Under the pieces are notes generated by a model that saw only the letters and a program-made list of their open reading frames with translations, was not told where the DNA came from and made no database searches. Shown here in pieces: positions 37,835 through 46,802 of a stretch of DNA of 64,000 nucleotides (its first letter is position 1; every line of letters starts with the position of its first letter). The translations under genes and the position numbers were made by a program. Source of the stretch: Marinobacterium arenosum (GTDB taxonomy: Bacteria > Pseudomonadota > Gammaproteobacteria > Pseudomonadales > Balneatricaceae); the NCBI RefSeq assembly GCF_019795155.1, contig NZ_JAILYN010000024.1, forward strand, positions 1 through 64,000, in the 5' to 3' direction.

Positions 37835-38196
37835 GGGGGTGACTTGGCTTCGACGCCGATTACGAACCCTTGGGTGCATGCCGAGAACGTGATGATTCTC
37901 GTAAATCCATCATCACACTAGTTATAGTTGCAAACGACGATAACTACGCCCTGGCAGCCTAAGGGCCGCCAGCACTGCTCCTGGAGGTGTCTGTAACTAC
38001 AGGATTTTGCAGTGTCATTTGAGACAGAATCGCCCGGACGCTTTGCCTCAAGCTGAACGGTTAAAACTTAAAGAGGCTCGCCCTAAACACCCTGGCTCTC
38101 GGGTCGTGCTGGGTTAACTAAATAGAGCAGCCTAAGCATGTAGATCTCAAGGCAGAGGATTGGCGGACGCGGGTTCGAAACCCGCCACCTCCACCA
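37835..38196 (+). ncRNA. ssrA: Transfer-messenger RNA (tmRNA)
   Basis: 362 nt. The 5' GGGGGTG pairs with CACCTCC just before ACCA at the 3' end to form the acceptor stem (one G-U). T-arm GCGGGTTCGAAACCCGC is present. The tag frame starts at GCA 37930 and ends at TAA 37960-37962, coding ANDDNYALAA, a normal degradation tag with ALAA end. With SmpB it rescues stalled ribosomes. Encoded CCA included. Confidence 0.97.
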
Positions 38197-38210
38197 AATC
38201 AAGCAAGAGA

Positions 38211-38234
38211 AGCTGCCCAACGGCGGCTTTTTTT
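38211..38234 (+). terminator. Terminator of tmRNA
   Basis: AGCTGCC, loop caac, GGCGGCT (one G-U pair) then seven Ts, 15 bp after the tmRNA end. Confidence 0.9.
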
Positions 38235-38346
38235 GTGCCTGCAACAAACCACCCGCAGTCCATCCAGCCCGGCCGCGCAGCGGCGCATACCACCGGCAGG
38301 CAAATCGCCGCCCAAGAAGCGCACAGCCCCATTCAACCAGCCGCCG

Positions 38347-39234
38347 TCAGCTGGCCAATTCCAGATTCAGCAGCTCCTTGAACGGCGCAAAGCCATGCAG
38401 CGGCATCAACGCAGGGTCCTTCAGGATGTCGTCACGGTAGGATTCGGTGCGCGAGATCACCTCGACCAGATGGCTGACCGCCTCGTCGCACTGCTCCATC
38501 GCGGTACAGGCGCAGGCCAGCTGATAGAAGGCGTGCACATTGTCCGGATCGATGGTCAGCGCCTGGCGACAGAGACTGGCAGCCCACTGAGGCTCGCCGA
38601 GCTCAAGTACGGCATCGGCCTTGTAGGTCAGCGCTTCACCGTCGTCGCGGCGCAACTTGAGGATCTGGTCGTAGATCGCCAGCTTGCCCGACGGATTGTG
38701 CTCCTGCGCCGCCCGCAGCCAAAGCGACTGAACCTCCTGGGTCAGCTCGATCTCTTCTCGATTCTCTTCGATATGGCGGGTCTTCTGGTTCAGTTGCTGC
38801 TCAATGGCGTGCAGCCGTCGCTCATACTCGCTGACCAGCTTGCTGATCTCCTCGTCGGCCAGCGAGTGAACCCGCTCCTTGATCTCGCGGATTGAGGTCC
38901 AGCCGACCAGCACCAGGATCGAGCTGGCGCCGGCGATCAGGTAGAAGAAGTAGGTGATGGTATCGGTGGCGTAGGTGACCGCCCGGTCGACCGAGCCCAG
39001 TTCGCGATCGACGATCTGCTGCAGCAGCTCCGCCTTCTGCGCCGACAGGTCGACCCGCAGCTGCTTCAGCTCGTCGAGCACGTAGCGCTCGACGAACGGG
39101 GAGTACAACGGCTGATCCAGCTGCTCGACGTTCCGCCGCGCAGCCTCCGCCTCCTCGGCGGCCGGCTCCGCCCGCAGCGGAGCGGCCAGCTGCACCAATA
39201 GGCAAAAAGCCAGTACCGTCAGGATGCGAGACAT
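38347..39234 (-). CDS. Membrane-anchored TPR protein of the ectoine operon
   Basis: 295 residues. Signal peptide or anchor 1-22, one clear membrane helix at about 95-115 (YFFYLIAGASSILVLVGWTS), a coiled coil about 120-160 (EYERRLHAIEQQLNQKTRHI), then two or three TPR-like repeats about 180-265 (KLAIYDQILKLRRDDGEALT, QALTIDPDNVHAFYQLACAC). Its start overlaps the end of the ectoine aspartokinase by 16 bp, so it is translated from the same message. No enzymatic motif. A scaffold or regulator linked to osmoadaptation is a guess. Confidence 0.8.
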   Translation of the reverse strand: MSRILTVLAFCLLVQLAAPLRAEPAAEEAEAARRNVEQLDQPLYSPFVERYVLDELKQLRVDLSAQKAELLQQIVDRELGSVDRAVTYATDTITYFFYLIAGASSILVLVGWTSIREIKERVHSLADEEISKLVSEYERRLHAIEQQLNQKTRHIEENREEIELTQEVQSLWLRAAQEHNPSGKLAIYDQILKLRRDDGEALTYKADAVLELGEPQWAASLCRQALTIDPDNVHAFYQLACACTAMEQCDEAVSHLVEVISRTESYRDDILKDPALMPLHGFAPFKELLNLELAS

Positions 39235-40661
39235 ATCGCCCGTCCGTGGTCATGCACCTCCACCAGGCAGCGGTGCAGGCTCTTGATCGCGCCGGCGTAG
39301 TCATCCTCGTCGACCACGAACTGCATATCCACCTGGCGCATCGACTGGTGCATCGCCTGTACGTTGATCTGCTGCTCGGCCAGCGCCCCGACCGCCTTAG
39401 CCAGCATGCCGCTAATCTGCATATCACTGCCGATGGCCGATACGATGGCCACCTTGCGCTGGTTGATCTCGGCCTCGGCACACTGCTCTTCCAGCGCCCG
39501 CCGGATCCGCTTGACGGTCTTCAGATTGGTCGACAGGTAGTGGGTGATGGTATTGGCGTTCACATCCTTGGAGACGATATTGGCCTTGAAGCGGCCGAGC
39601 ACCGCCAGGATCTCGCGGTCGTAACGACCGACGCTGCCGGTCATCTCCTGGTCGAACACTTCGATGGCGTACATCCCGGTGGCGCCGGCGATGATCTCCA
39701 CACAAGGTGTATCGCTGACATAATCACCGGTGATCAGGGTGCCGGCGTGCTCCGGCTCGAAGGTGTTCTTGACCCGCAGGGGAATGCCGTTCTGGCGCAG
39801 CCCCTTGGCGGCGCGCGGGTGGATCGCCTCCATGCCGAGGTTGGCCAGCTGGTCCGCCACGTCGTAGTTGGTACGGCCGATCGGCACCACGTTGGCCTCG
39901 CCCACCAATCGCGGGTCGGCGCTGCTGAGGTGAAACTCCTTGTGGATGATCGCCTCACGGGCTTTGGTCAACACCGCGATACGGCTGAAGGTCATCTCGC
40001 TGTAGCCGCGATCGAAAGTCGACATCAGACCCTGCTCGCTGTGCGCGTAGCCGGTTGCTACCGGCAGCTGGGTACCCAAATCGAGCCCGGCGAAGGCCTT
40101 TTCGATCCGCTCGTCCAGCGACATATGCTTGTCGGCACGCCAGCCGGTCAGGTCGACGAAACAGGCGTTGACGCCGTCGCGCTTCAGCAACTGGGCGGTA
40201 TTCCAGGCGCTGTGCGCCTCGCCGATACTGGCCAGCATCTCGCGCACCGTGGCCAGGTGCGCATCCAGCGAGAAGTGGCCGTGCTGGCAGAGCTGCTGCA
40301 GACCGAGCAGGCAGCCTTCGGCATCGTCCAGTCGCTCGCCGATAAAGGCGTTGGCTTGCACCAATTGCGTGCCATCGCCGAACAGCTCGGCATTGATGGC
40401 GAACATATCCTGCTTCAGCTGCTGCAGCGCTTCCCGCCAGCTGTCGTCATTAATGCCGTTGGCAAACAGTGCAAAGACGCCGGGCCGGCCGGTCTTCTTG
40501 TGTTCCAACAGCTGGTTGGTGATACCGCCATAGGCGGAGACAACGAAAATTCTTTGGTAGAGGGAGTGTTGATGGACGGGCTTCAGAATGACGTTATCCC
40601 GCAGAGCGGCATAGTCGCTCATCGAGGTACCGCCCACCTTTTCTACCGTATGGGCTTGCAT
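39219..40661 (-). CDS. ask: Ectoine-pathway aspartate kinase
   Basis: 480 residues. It phosphorylates aspartate, feeding aspartate semialdehyde to EctB. Kinase domain about 1-310 starting VEKVGGTSMSDY, with FVVSAYGG, DRGYSEMTFSRIAVL and SSADPRLVG; two ACT domains about 330-470 (NIVSKDVNANTITHYL, VAIVSAIGSDMQISG). The VEKVGGTSM start and place behind ectABC-D mark the specialised Ask_Ect type, usually less feedback-inhibited than the housekeeping enzyme. Confidence 0.93.
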   Translation of the reverse strand: MQAHTVEKVGGTSMSDYAALRDNVILKPVHQHSLYQRIFVVSAYGGITNQLLEHKKTGRPGVFALFANGINDDSWREALQQLKQDMFAINAELFGDGTQLVQANAFIGERLDDAEGCLLGLQQLCQHGHFSLDAHLATVREMLASIGEAHSAWNTAQLLKRDGVNACFVDLTGWRADKHMSLDERIEKAFAGLDLGTQLPVATGYAHSEQGLMSTFDRGYSEMTFSRIAVLTKAREAIIHKEFHLSSADPRLVGEANVVPIGRTNYDVADQLANLGMEAIHPRAAKGLRQNGIPLRVKNTFEPEHAGTLITGDYVSDTPCVEIIAGATGMYAIEVFDQEMTGSVGRYDREILAVLGRFKANIVSKDVNANTITHYLSTNLKTVKRIRRALEEQCAEAEINQRKVAIVSAIGSDMQISGMLAKAVGALAEQQINVQAMHQSMRQVDMQFVVDEDDYAGAIKSLHRCLVEVHDHGRAICLAS

Positions 40662-40797
40662 TATTGGGTCTCCATTATCGGCTTTGCTCGGCCGGCGGAC
40701 CGGTTGTTTTATGGCACCGCTCCGCCCTCTCCTTGGTCGCGCAAACGATGCACCGACAATTGAGGCGATTCCAGCAAAGCCTTTGTTTTATAAGATT

Positions 40798-40840
40798 TCC
40801 CCGGAACAGACCGCCCGATGAACGGAGCCTATTCCGGGGA
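40798..40840. other. Hairpin between ectD and ask
   Basis: Perfect 9-bp arms TCCCCGGAA / TTCCGGGGA separated by 25 bases in a 206-bp gap. No T run; it may lower read-through into ask or protect the upstream mRNA end. Confidence 0.45.
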
Positions 40841-40867
40841 CTGCTCGCGATTGACAGCGGCCTGCCG

Positions 40868-41788
40868 TCACAGATCGATCGGCTGAATGCGCTCGCGACT
40901 GCAGATATACTCGGGGCGCGGCGGCTGATCACAGAACGGTTCAACCACCCGGTTGCTCAACGCGTTGTAAACAAAAAACGCGTTGGAGCGCGGAAACGGC
41001 GTGATATTGCCGTTGGAGCCATGCATGGTGTTGCAATCGAACACAATGATACTGCCCGGCTTGCCCGTTGCCGTCTCGATGCCACCCGCCTCAACCAATT
41101 GGCTCAGGCAGTCGTTGCTCGGTACGCCGCACTCCTGCTTCTTCAGCGAGGATTTGTAGTGATCGGCCGGGGTTTCCCCTTCGCACACCGCATAGGATTT
41201 GTGCGAGCCGGGCACCAGCATCAGCGGACCGTTGCAATCGAAGTTCTCGGTCAGGGTGATCGAGATACTCAACGCCCGCATCCGCGGCATGCCGTCCTCG
41301 ATATGCCAGGTCTCGAAATCGGAGTGCCAGTAGAACTCCTTGCCGGCAAAGCCCGGCTTGTAGTTCAACCGCGACTGATGCACGTACACCTGGTCATTCA
41401 ACAGATAACGGGCCAGACCCGCCAGGCGCGGATCGGCAGCCAGCTTTTTGAAAACCAGGCTGGTCTCGTGAACCATGAAGATCGAGCGGATATCGCCGCT
41501 GCCGGGCTCAGTGATCGAATGCTCCGAGGCCTTGACGCCGTCATCCTCCAGCAGCGACCCCAGCTCCTGCTGAAACGCGGCAACCTCCCGCTCGCTGAAA
41601 ACGTTTTCAAGGATCAGAAAGCCCTGCCGCTCGTACTGCTCGACCAGGGCATAATCGATCGGGCACTCCAGGGCGTTGGTACTGTAGACCACGGGGTCCT
41701 TACGCTCCGCCAGTGCCGGCTGACGCCCGCCGCGCGAGGGGTAGGCATCTGCGTTGTGCTGAGTGGAATTCACTGCTTGCTCGGCCAT
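40868..41788 (-). CDS. ectD: Ectoine hydroxylase (EctD)
   Basis: 306 residues, Fe(II)/2-oxoglutarate dioxygenase making 5-hydroxyectoine. Iron ligands: HxD in FYWHSDFETWH and the distal H in NTMHGSNGN; the EctD consensus FYWHSDFETWHxEDGMPRMR is complete. FVYNALSN near the C-terminus as in the family. It follows ectC by 31 bp. Presence predicts that the strain makes hydroxyectoine. Confidence 0.97.
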   Translation of the reverse strand: MAEQAVNSTQHNADAYPSRGGRQPALAERKDPVVYSTNALECPIDYALVEQYERQGFLILENVFSEREVAAFQQELGSLLEDDGVKASEHSITEPGSGDIRSIFMVHETSLVFKKLAADPRLAGLARYLLNDQVYVHQSRLNYKPGFAGKEFYWHSDFETWHIEDGMPRMRALSISITLTENFDCNGPLMLVPGSHKSYAVCEGETPADHYKSSLKKQECGVPSNDCLSQLVEAGGIETATGKPGSIIVFDCNTMHGSNGNITPFPRSNAFFVYNALSNRVVEPFCDQPPRPEYICSRERIQPIDL

Positions 41789-41819
41789 TATCGGGTTCTC
41801 CTTCGCTGATCCTCCTGGT

Positions 41820-42224
41820 TCAGTCCGTCACCGCTTCGGCTTCCAGCTCGTAGGCGCCTTCGGCGTTGTGAACTTCCTTGCCGTTCAGCGGCGGATTGAA
41901 CACGCAGGCCATCTTCATCTCGGAGAAGGCGCGCAGAATATGCTCGTCATGCTGATCCAGGATATAGATGGTGCCCGGCTTGATCGGGTATTTCCTGCCG
42001 TCGTTCAGGGTTTCCACCTCACCTTCGCCGGACATGCAGTAGACCGACTCCAGATGGTTCTGGTAGTGCATCCGAAAATCGGCACCCTGGTAGATGGTGG
42101 TGATATGGAAGGAAAAACCCATCTGGTCATCCTTCAGCAGCAGGCGGGTACTCTCCCAGTTGCCACCTTCCGAAACGACGCGCCGGTTGGAGTTTTCCGC
42201 TGCCTGCAATGTTCTAACGATCAT
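41820..42224 (-). CDS. ectC: L-ectoine synthase
   Basis: 134 residues, single cupin domain. It closes N-gamma-acetyl-diaminobutyrate to ectoine. Family start [16 protein letters not shown], then [45 protein letters not shown] and [11 protein letters not shown]. Length usual. Confidence 0.97.
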   Translation of the reverse strand: MIVRTLQAAENSNRRVVSEGGNWESTRLLLKDDQMGFSFHITTIYQGADFRMHYQNHLESVYCMSGEGEVETLNDGRKYPIKPGTIYILDQHDEHILRAFSEMKMACVFNPPLNGKEVHNAEGAYELEAEAVTD

Positions 42225-42345
42225 GATCTGTCCTGTTTGCTAAGTTTGTATACGGGCGAGGCGCAGCTGCGGTAAGACACTAGCGCAGCACTCGGCGCCT
42301 CCAGCCCAATTAACTTGAAATAGTGCCGCGTGACGGAGCCCGGGC

Positions 42346-43644
42346 TTAGCTGGCGAGATCGAAGTAATCCTTCTCTTCGGGGATCGAGTCCTCTTTCGCG
42401 CAGACCTCCTTGATCGCCTGCTCGACGATATCCATCCCCTGCTTCAGGCTTTCGTCGCTGATGATCAGCGGGCAGAGGAACTTGACGATCTGGTCATCCG
42501 CGCCGCTGGTTTCGATGATCAGCCCTTTCTGGAAAGCGATACGGGTGACCTTGCCGGCCAGTTCGCCGTTGATGCAGTTGATCCCCTGAAACATGCCCCG
42601 GCCACGGGTGGTGAAGTTGCCTTCGCCGTACTGCTCGACGATCGCATCCAGCCGCCGAGCGATATAGTCGCCCTTGCGCTTGATCTCGTTGGAGAACTTG
42701 TCATCCGACCAGTAATGATCGATCGCCGCCTTGGCGGTGACGAAGGCCAGGTTGTTGCCGCGGAAGGTGCCGTTATGCTCGCCCGGCTTCCACTGATCCA
42801 GCTCCGGCCGGAACAGCACCACCGCGAACGGCAGGCCATAACCGCTCAGTGACTTGGACAGGGTCACCATATCGGGATAGATACCGGCTTCCTCGAAGCT
42901 GAAGAAGGTGCCGGTACGGCCGCAGCCGGCCTGGATATCGTCGATGATCAGCAGGATTTCATGCTTCTTGCAGACCACATCGAGGCTCTGCAGCCACTCG
43001 ACGCTGGCGGCGTTGATGCCGCCCTCGCCCTGCACGGTTTCGACGATCACCGCCGCCGGCTTGTCGACACCGCTGCTGGAGTCGGACAGCACCTTGTCCA
43101 GGTAGGCGGTGGTATCGAGCTGATCACCCAGATAGTTTTCATACGGCATCCGGCTGACACCGCCGAGGGTCACACCGGCCGCACCACGATGGTGGGAATT
43201 ACCGGTGGCGGACAGTGCGCCCAGGGTAACGCCATGGAAGCCATTGGTGAAGGCGATGATATTTTCCCGACCGGTGACACTGCGGGCCAGCTTGATGGCT
43301 GCCTCGACGGCGTTGGTACCGGTCGGACCGGTAAACTGCATGACATATTCATAGCCGCGCGGCTTGAGGATCTTGTCGTTGAAGGCCTCCAGGAACTCCC
43401 CCTTGGCCTTGGTGTGCAAGTCCAGGCCGTGAGTAATGCCATCGCTCTGGATGTAGTCGAGCAATTCCTGCTTGAAGAGCGGGTTGTTATGACCGTAGTT
43501 CAGCGTACCGGCCCCGGCGAGAAAATCGATGTACCGGTTACCCTCCTGGTCGAACAGGAACTCACCCTGCGCCTTGTGGAATACGCGCGGGAAGGAACGG
43601 GCATAACACTGTACTTCCGATTCAATCTCTTCAAAAATTTTCAT
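42346..43644 (-). CDS. ectB: Diaminobutyrate-2-oxoglutarate transaminase
   Basis: 432 residues, class III PLP aminotransferase. It converts aspartate semialdehyde to diaminobutyrate with glutamate. FLAGAGTLNYGHNNP near 40, QFTGPTGTNAVEAAIKLAR, DDIQAGCGRTGTF, and the PLP lysine in MVTLSKSLSGYGLP. AAGGAGAG box ahead of the ATG. Confidence 0.97.
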   Translation of the reverse strand: MKIFEEIESEVQCYARSFPRVFHKAQGEFLFDQEGNRYIDFLAGAGTLNYGHNNPLFKQELLDYIQSDGITHGLDLHTKAKGEFLEAFNDKILKPRGYEYVMQFTGPTGTNAVEAAIKLARSVTGRENIIAFTNGFHGVTLGALSATGNSHHRGAAGVTLGGVSRMPYENYLGDQLDTTAYLDKVLSDSSSGVDKPAAVIVETVQGEGGINAASVEWLQSLDVVCKKHEILLIIDDIQAGCGRTGTFFSFEEAGIYPDMVTLSKSLSGYGLPFAVVLFRPELDQWKPGEHNGTFRGNNLAFVTAKAAIDHYWSDDKFSNEIKRKGDYIARRLDAIVEQYGEGNFTTRGRGMFQGINCINGELAGKVTRIAFQKGLIIETSGADDQIVKFLCPLIISDESLKQGMDIVEQAIKEVCAKEDSIPEEKDYFDLAS

Positions 43645-43718
43645 TTATCTCTCCTTAAGTTTCTGAATTCTTTCGCGGACACGACCGGCCCATTTCCGGG
43701 CCTGGCCGGTTTGCCGAC

Positions 43719-44225
43719 TTACTGAAATGGGCCGATGCGAACCAGCATCTCGGTGGCATGCTCGCCGTCGAAGTGCGTCTGCCGATCAAACAGCACCGAA
43801 CGGTTCAACTCGGCGCCCAAGCTGCGAGCCAGGCGCTCGAACAGCGCCCAGGAGGCGCCGTTCGCCTCGGTAATCGTGGTTTCGAGATAGCTCACCCCCT
43901 GACACTGGGGGCGCTGCAGAATGTCATGCAGCATCCGGCTCGCCAGCCCCTGGCCGCGCGCCTGTTCACCGACCGCCACCTGCCAGATGAACAGAGTGTC
44001 GGGACGCTCGGGCAGCCGATAACCGGAGATAAAACCGACCAGCTGATCACCACTGAGCGCCGCCACCGACGTCTCGGCCATATGACTGCACTGCAACAAA
44101 TTGCAGTACATGGAGTTGCCATCCAGCGGCGGGCAAGCAGCCACCAGCCGATGGACCGCGGCTCCATCTGCCGAAACCGGCGCTCGCAACTGCACGCTCA
44201 CCTGTTCAGTCTGGGAATCATTCAT
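43719..44225 (-). CDS. ectA: L-2,4-diaminobutyrate N-acetyltransferase
   Basis: 168 residues, GNAT fold. It acetylates diaminobutyrate. Conserved text: DGAAVHRLVAACPPLDGNSM YCNLLQCSHMAETS, FIWQVAVGEQARGQGLASRML, LETTITEANGASWALFE. The ATG at 44225 is preferred over a GTG 12 bases upstream; the ribosome site is weak for both. First gene of ectABCD-ask-TPR; its upstream region holds a palindromic operator and promoter. Confidence 0.93.
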   Translation of the reverse strand: MNDSQTEQVSVQLRAPVSADGAAVHRLVAACPPLDGNSMYCNLLQCSHMAETSVAALSGDQLVGFISGYRLPERPDTLFIWQVAVGEQARGQGLASRMLHDILQRPQCQGVSYLETTITEANGASWALFERLARSLGAELNRSVLFDRQTHFDGEHATEMLVRIGPFQ

Positions 44226-44354
44226 CACCAAAATCACATCCGAATCTAATTATTAGTACTCAAATTGCTTTTCACGCAATAAATAAGAAACACCACCTAC
44301 AGAACAACAAAAGCGACCAAAACCAACAGTTATCCCGTAGTTTTCAGGCACATT

Positions 44355-44372
44355 TGCTTAGAACTCTAAGCA
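44355..44372. promoter_or_regulatory. Candidate EctR operator (perfect palindrome)
   Basis: TGCTTAGAACTCTAAGCA: two perfect 8-base arms around a 2-base centre. It touches the -10 element of the ectA promoter predicted next to it, so a bound dimer would cover the transcription start. A MarR-type regulator, divergent ectR, is encoded alongside; such proteins bind palindromes of this size. Seen directly; binding is inference. Confidence 0.6.
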
Positions 44373-44400
44373 TCGTACACTAAACATCTTCAGTGAACAA
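44372..44400 (-). promoter_or_regulatory. Candidate ectA promoter
   Basis: On the minus strand: -35 TTGTTC (44395-44400), 17-base spacer, -10 TACGAT (44372-44377). Matches are moderate. A possible ectR promoter lies on the other strand with -10 TATACT at 44417-44422 and a -35-like TGAACA at 44394-44399, so the two would overlap. Confidence 0.45.
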
Positions 44401-44673
44401 ATGATGTAGACACGGCTATACTTTTTGGACCCTTAACAAATACACACAAACAACCGGGCACAAGAGGACGGACACCGGCTAGCTACAAGGGCTGCGGCCA
44501 ATAGGAAGGGAGCGGTCGGCAACTGGATGGGGCGATGTATTACGCATACGCGGAAGGGGATTCATGCCAAGGCACTGCCACCCAGTCGACACCAGATGGG
44601 CGGTCAACAGGGGGCGGGCCGCCGGCTCGGCGCATCCAGCACCATTCAATCAGCGCAGGAAAAGGGGCTGAAC

Positions 44674-45213
44674 TTGGATCGAATTGAGGAAGTACTGATC
44701 GCGCTACGCCGGGTCATAAGGGCAACCGACCTGCATTCGAAGTACCTGGCCAAGACAACCGGGCTGACGGCACCGCAGATCCTGTTGCTGCAAGCGATCC
44801 GGGACAAGGGCCTGCTGACCATCGGCGAGCTGGCCAGCGATATCAGCCTGAGCCAGGCCACGGTGACCACCGTGCTGGATCGACTGGAGAAACGCGGCCT
44901 GGTCTATCGCCAACGCTCGGCGACGGACAAGCGCAAAGTGCACGCCCATCTGACCAATGCGGCACACGAAATATTGAAAAGCGCCCCGATCCCATTGCAG
45001 GAGCAGTTCACCCGTCAATTCGATAATCTGCAGGATTGGGAGCAGACCCTGATCATCTCCGCCCTGCAACGGGTCGCCCAGATGATGGACGCCCAGCATA
45101 TCGACGCCTCTCCGGTGCTGGATGTCGGCCTGCTGGCCGACCAGGGCCCCCGCACGAGAAACAGGCCGCGACGACAGAAAGCGATGATGCCAAACCGCCC
45201 TAAGCCGACCTAA
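44674..45213 (+). CDS. ectR: MarR-family regulator of ectoine genes
   Basis: 179 residues from a TTG at 44674, which has AAAGGGG about 7 bases ahead and begins at the conserved DRIEEVLIALRRVIRATDLH. An upstream ATG at 44527 would add 49 unconserved residues. MarR winged helix: KTTGLTAPQILLLQAIRDKG, LASDISLSQATVTTVLDRLE, KRGLVYRQRSATDKRK. EctR homologues repress ectA operons. Divergent from ectA with about 450 bp between. The tail (DQGPRTRNRPRRQKAM) is basic. Confidence 0.85.
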   Translation: MDRIEEVLIALRRVIRATDLHSKYLAKTTGLTAPQILLLQAIRDKGLLTIGELASDISLSQATVTTVLDRLEKRGLVYRQRSATDKRKVHAHLTNAAHEILKSAPIPLQEQFTRQFDNLQDWEQTLIISALQRVAQMMDAQHIDASPVLDVGLLADQGPRTRNRPRRQKAMMPNRPKPT

Positions 45214-46115
45214 TCCAGCTGCATCAACCGGTTTCGCTGCTCAAGCAATTGCTGCAGAAAACCTGTATCGATATCGCGCCGTTGATCACGATACTGCCGA
45301 CAACAATCCAGTGCCGCCCCATCACCCTGCTCATCGATCTCAATCCCCAGCTCGACCGCCCTTCGCAGCAGCGGGGCTGCCGTCTCTGACGGCAATCCGC
45401 TTTGCTGATGACCGCCGCTTGCCAGCCAGCTTTGCGCCAACCGGAAGCCGCTGTGCATATTCAGCCGCAGCATGTAATCGATGCGGGTTTCGACCGACAG
45501 CCGGCCGGTCGCCGGGTAGTGGATAAGCAATGGGAACAGCGGGCTCAACGTCGGCAACAGATGGTTGGCGTAGACCTCGCACTGCCAGTATCTGCCGGCC
45601 ACCGCCTGGAAGTGCTCGAAGTCGCGGATATTGCAGAAGCCCGATTCAGACAACGGCAGAATCTCGACCTTGGGCTTGGCCGGGTCCACGGTATCGTTGG
45701 CAACATCGACATAGAGCGTGCCGAACTGGAAGGCGTTCTGGAAATAGCTTTCGCGCAATGCGCCCCAGACCCGCCGGGCCACGCCCCCCTCGGCGACGAA
45801 CTGGCGGATCAGCTGCTGAGCCGGATTTTGCGGCCGCTGGATCCCCTGCTGCAGCAGCCGGTAAACAGCCTGGGAGATCTCCAGGCAACGACCAATAGGG
45901 TACGCCTTTTCCCCCTGGGCCGGGTACTGTCGCTCGAGCGACGGATCGACCTGCTCCCGCAGTCGCAGCAGTTCGCTTTCAATAAGTACCAGATTGGGTT
46001 GCAACCAGCGTCGGGTCAGCTGAACCTGGCGGTCATCGACCGGTGTCAGCTGTTCCGCCAGGCGGGGGGATTCAGGCATTGATCTAAGCATCCTGCTGAG
46101 CAAAGTATCGGCCAT
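45210..46115 (-). CDS. Hypothetical protein, unrecognised
   Basis: 301 residues, soluble, no signal peptide, no clear motif. Composition is rich in Leu, Gln and Arg. Notable segments: YFQNAFQFGTLYVDVANDTV, LPLSESGFCNIRDFEHF, YWQCEVYANHLLPTLSPLFP. Codon use is like that of its neighbours and the frame is long, so it is a real gene. It converges with ectR; the two stop codons overlap by 3-4 bp. I do not recognise a family; no function is proposed. Confidence 0.75.
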   Translation of the reverse strand: MADTLLSRMLRSMPESPRLAEQLTPVDDRQVQLTRRWLQPNLVLIESELLRLREQVDPSLERQYPAQGEKAYPIGRCLEISQAVYRLLQQGIQRPQNPAQQLIRQFVAEGGVARRVWGALRESYFQNAFQFGTLYVDVANDTVDPAKPKVEILPLSESGFCNIRDFEHFQAVAGRYWQCEVYANHLLPTLSPLFPLLIHYPATGRLSVETRIDYMLRLNMHSGFRLAQSWLASGGHQQSGLPSETAAPLLRRAVELGIEIDEQGDGAALDCCRQYRDQRRDIDTGFLQQLLEQRNRLMQLD

Positions 46116-46256
46116 CTTAGCACCACGCCTTCAAAGCGCTCCAGCACGATGCCAGAGCCGTTCATCATTTCGCCGCACAGTTGCAATATCCCTGCAATAT
46201 GGCTCAGGTAAAACTGATGTCATCAACAGATTTGAGAATATTTTGAGGATACTAAG

Positions 46257-46466
46257 ATGGAAAAACAGCATCTGGTGGCGCAGCTGAAACAGTTGCTGCG
46301 CAGTGGTTACTCGATTGACGATGTGCGCAACCTGGTGATTGGCCCGCGCATCCTGGTGGAACAGGCGATCGCCGAATACCAGGCCCAGAGCCTGCAGCGC
46401 GAACAGCAGCAGCGACCGTTGCGCCAGCAGGCCGAGTACGCCATGTACCTGGGCAGCGCCCGCTAA
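46257..46466 (+). CDS. Small hypothetical protein (69 aa)
   Basis: A 69-residue protein with a good ribosome site (GAGGA, 7 bases before the ATG). N-terminal half looks helical with SGYSIDDVRNLVIGPRILVE; C-terminal half is Gln/Arg-rich (QREQQQRPLRQQAEYAMYLG). Divergent from the hypothetical gene before it. Not recognised. Confidence 0.6.
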   Translation: MEKQHLVAQLKQLLRSGYSIDDVRNLVIGPRILVEQAIAEYQAQSLQREQQQRPLRQQAEYAMYLGSAR

Positions 46467-46802
46467 GCGGCGCTACCCGCAACAGCCAAAGCACCAAGCA
46501 ATAAAAACATCCGCTAGCTGAACCAGTCCGCCGCCCTTGCCGGTCAACCAAGAGCGTCAAAAACCCAGCCGAAAATCGCCGAAAACTCACCCTTCTCCTT
46601 ATAAACACACTATATTTAGGGTTAAACGCCGGCGTTTTCGCGCCTTTAACCGGGTTATTCGCACAAGCCTTGATACAGCGCATATTCACCTTCGGTTCAG
46701 GGCTTTGGGCGTATTTACATAAAGTAACGCCTATGCGTACACTGCGCCCGCGGGCCTTTGCGGGTCACCGCCAATGACTAGTGAGCACTGAAGGATATAA
46801 CC
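46467..46802 (+). other. Intergenic region ahead of the cytochrome gene
   Basis: About 335 bp with no gene found. It holds the palindrome AACGCCGGCGTT near 46624-46636, AT-rich stretches, and just before the cytochrome an AAGGA box. A promoter for the cytochrome gene is expected near 46700 (tttacataaagt), but no regulator site is clear. Confidence 0.5.

Noticed and set aside
37124-37879. 251-codon frame opposite smpB
   Set aside because: Covers smpB and its promoter in antisense, no recognisable content.
38235-38346. Genomic island at the tmRNA 3' end
   Set aside because: tmRNA ends are common integration sites, but no integrase or repeated tmRNA end follows; ordinary genes do.
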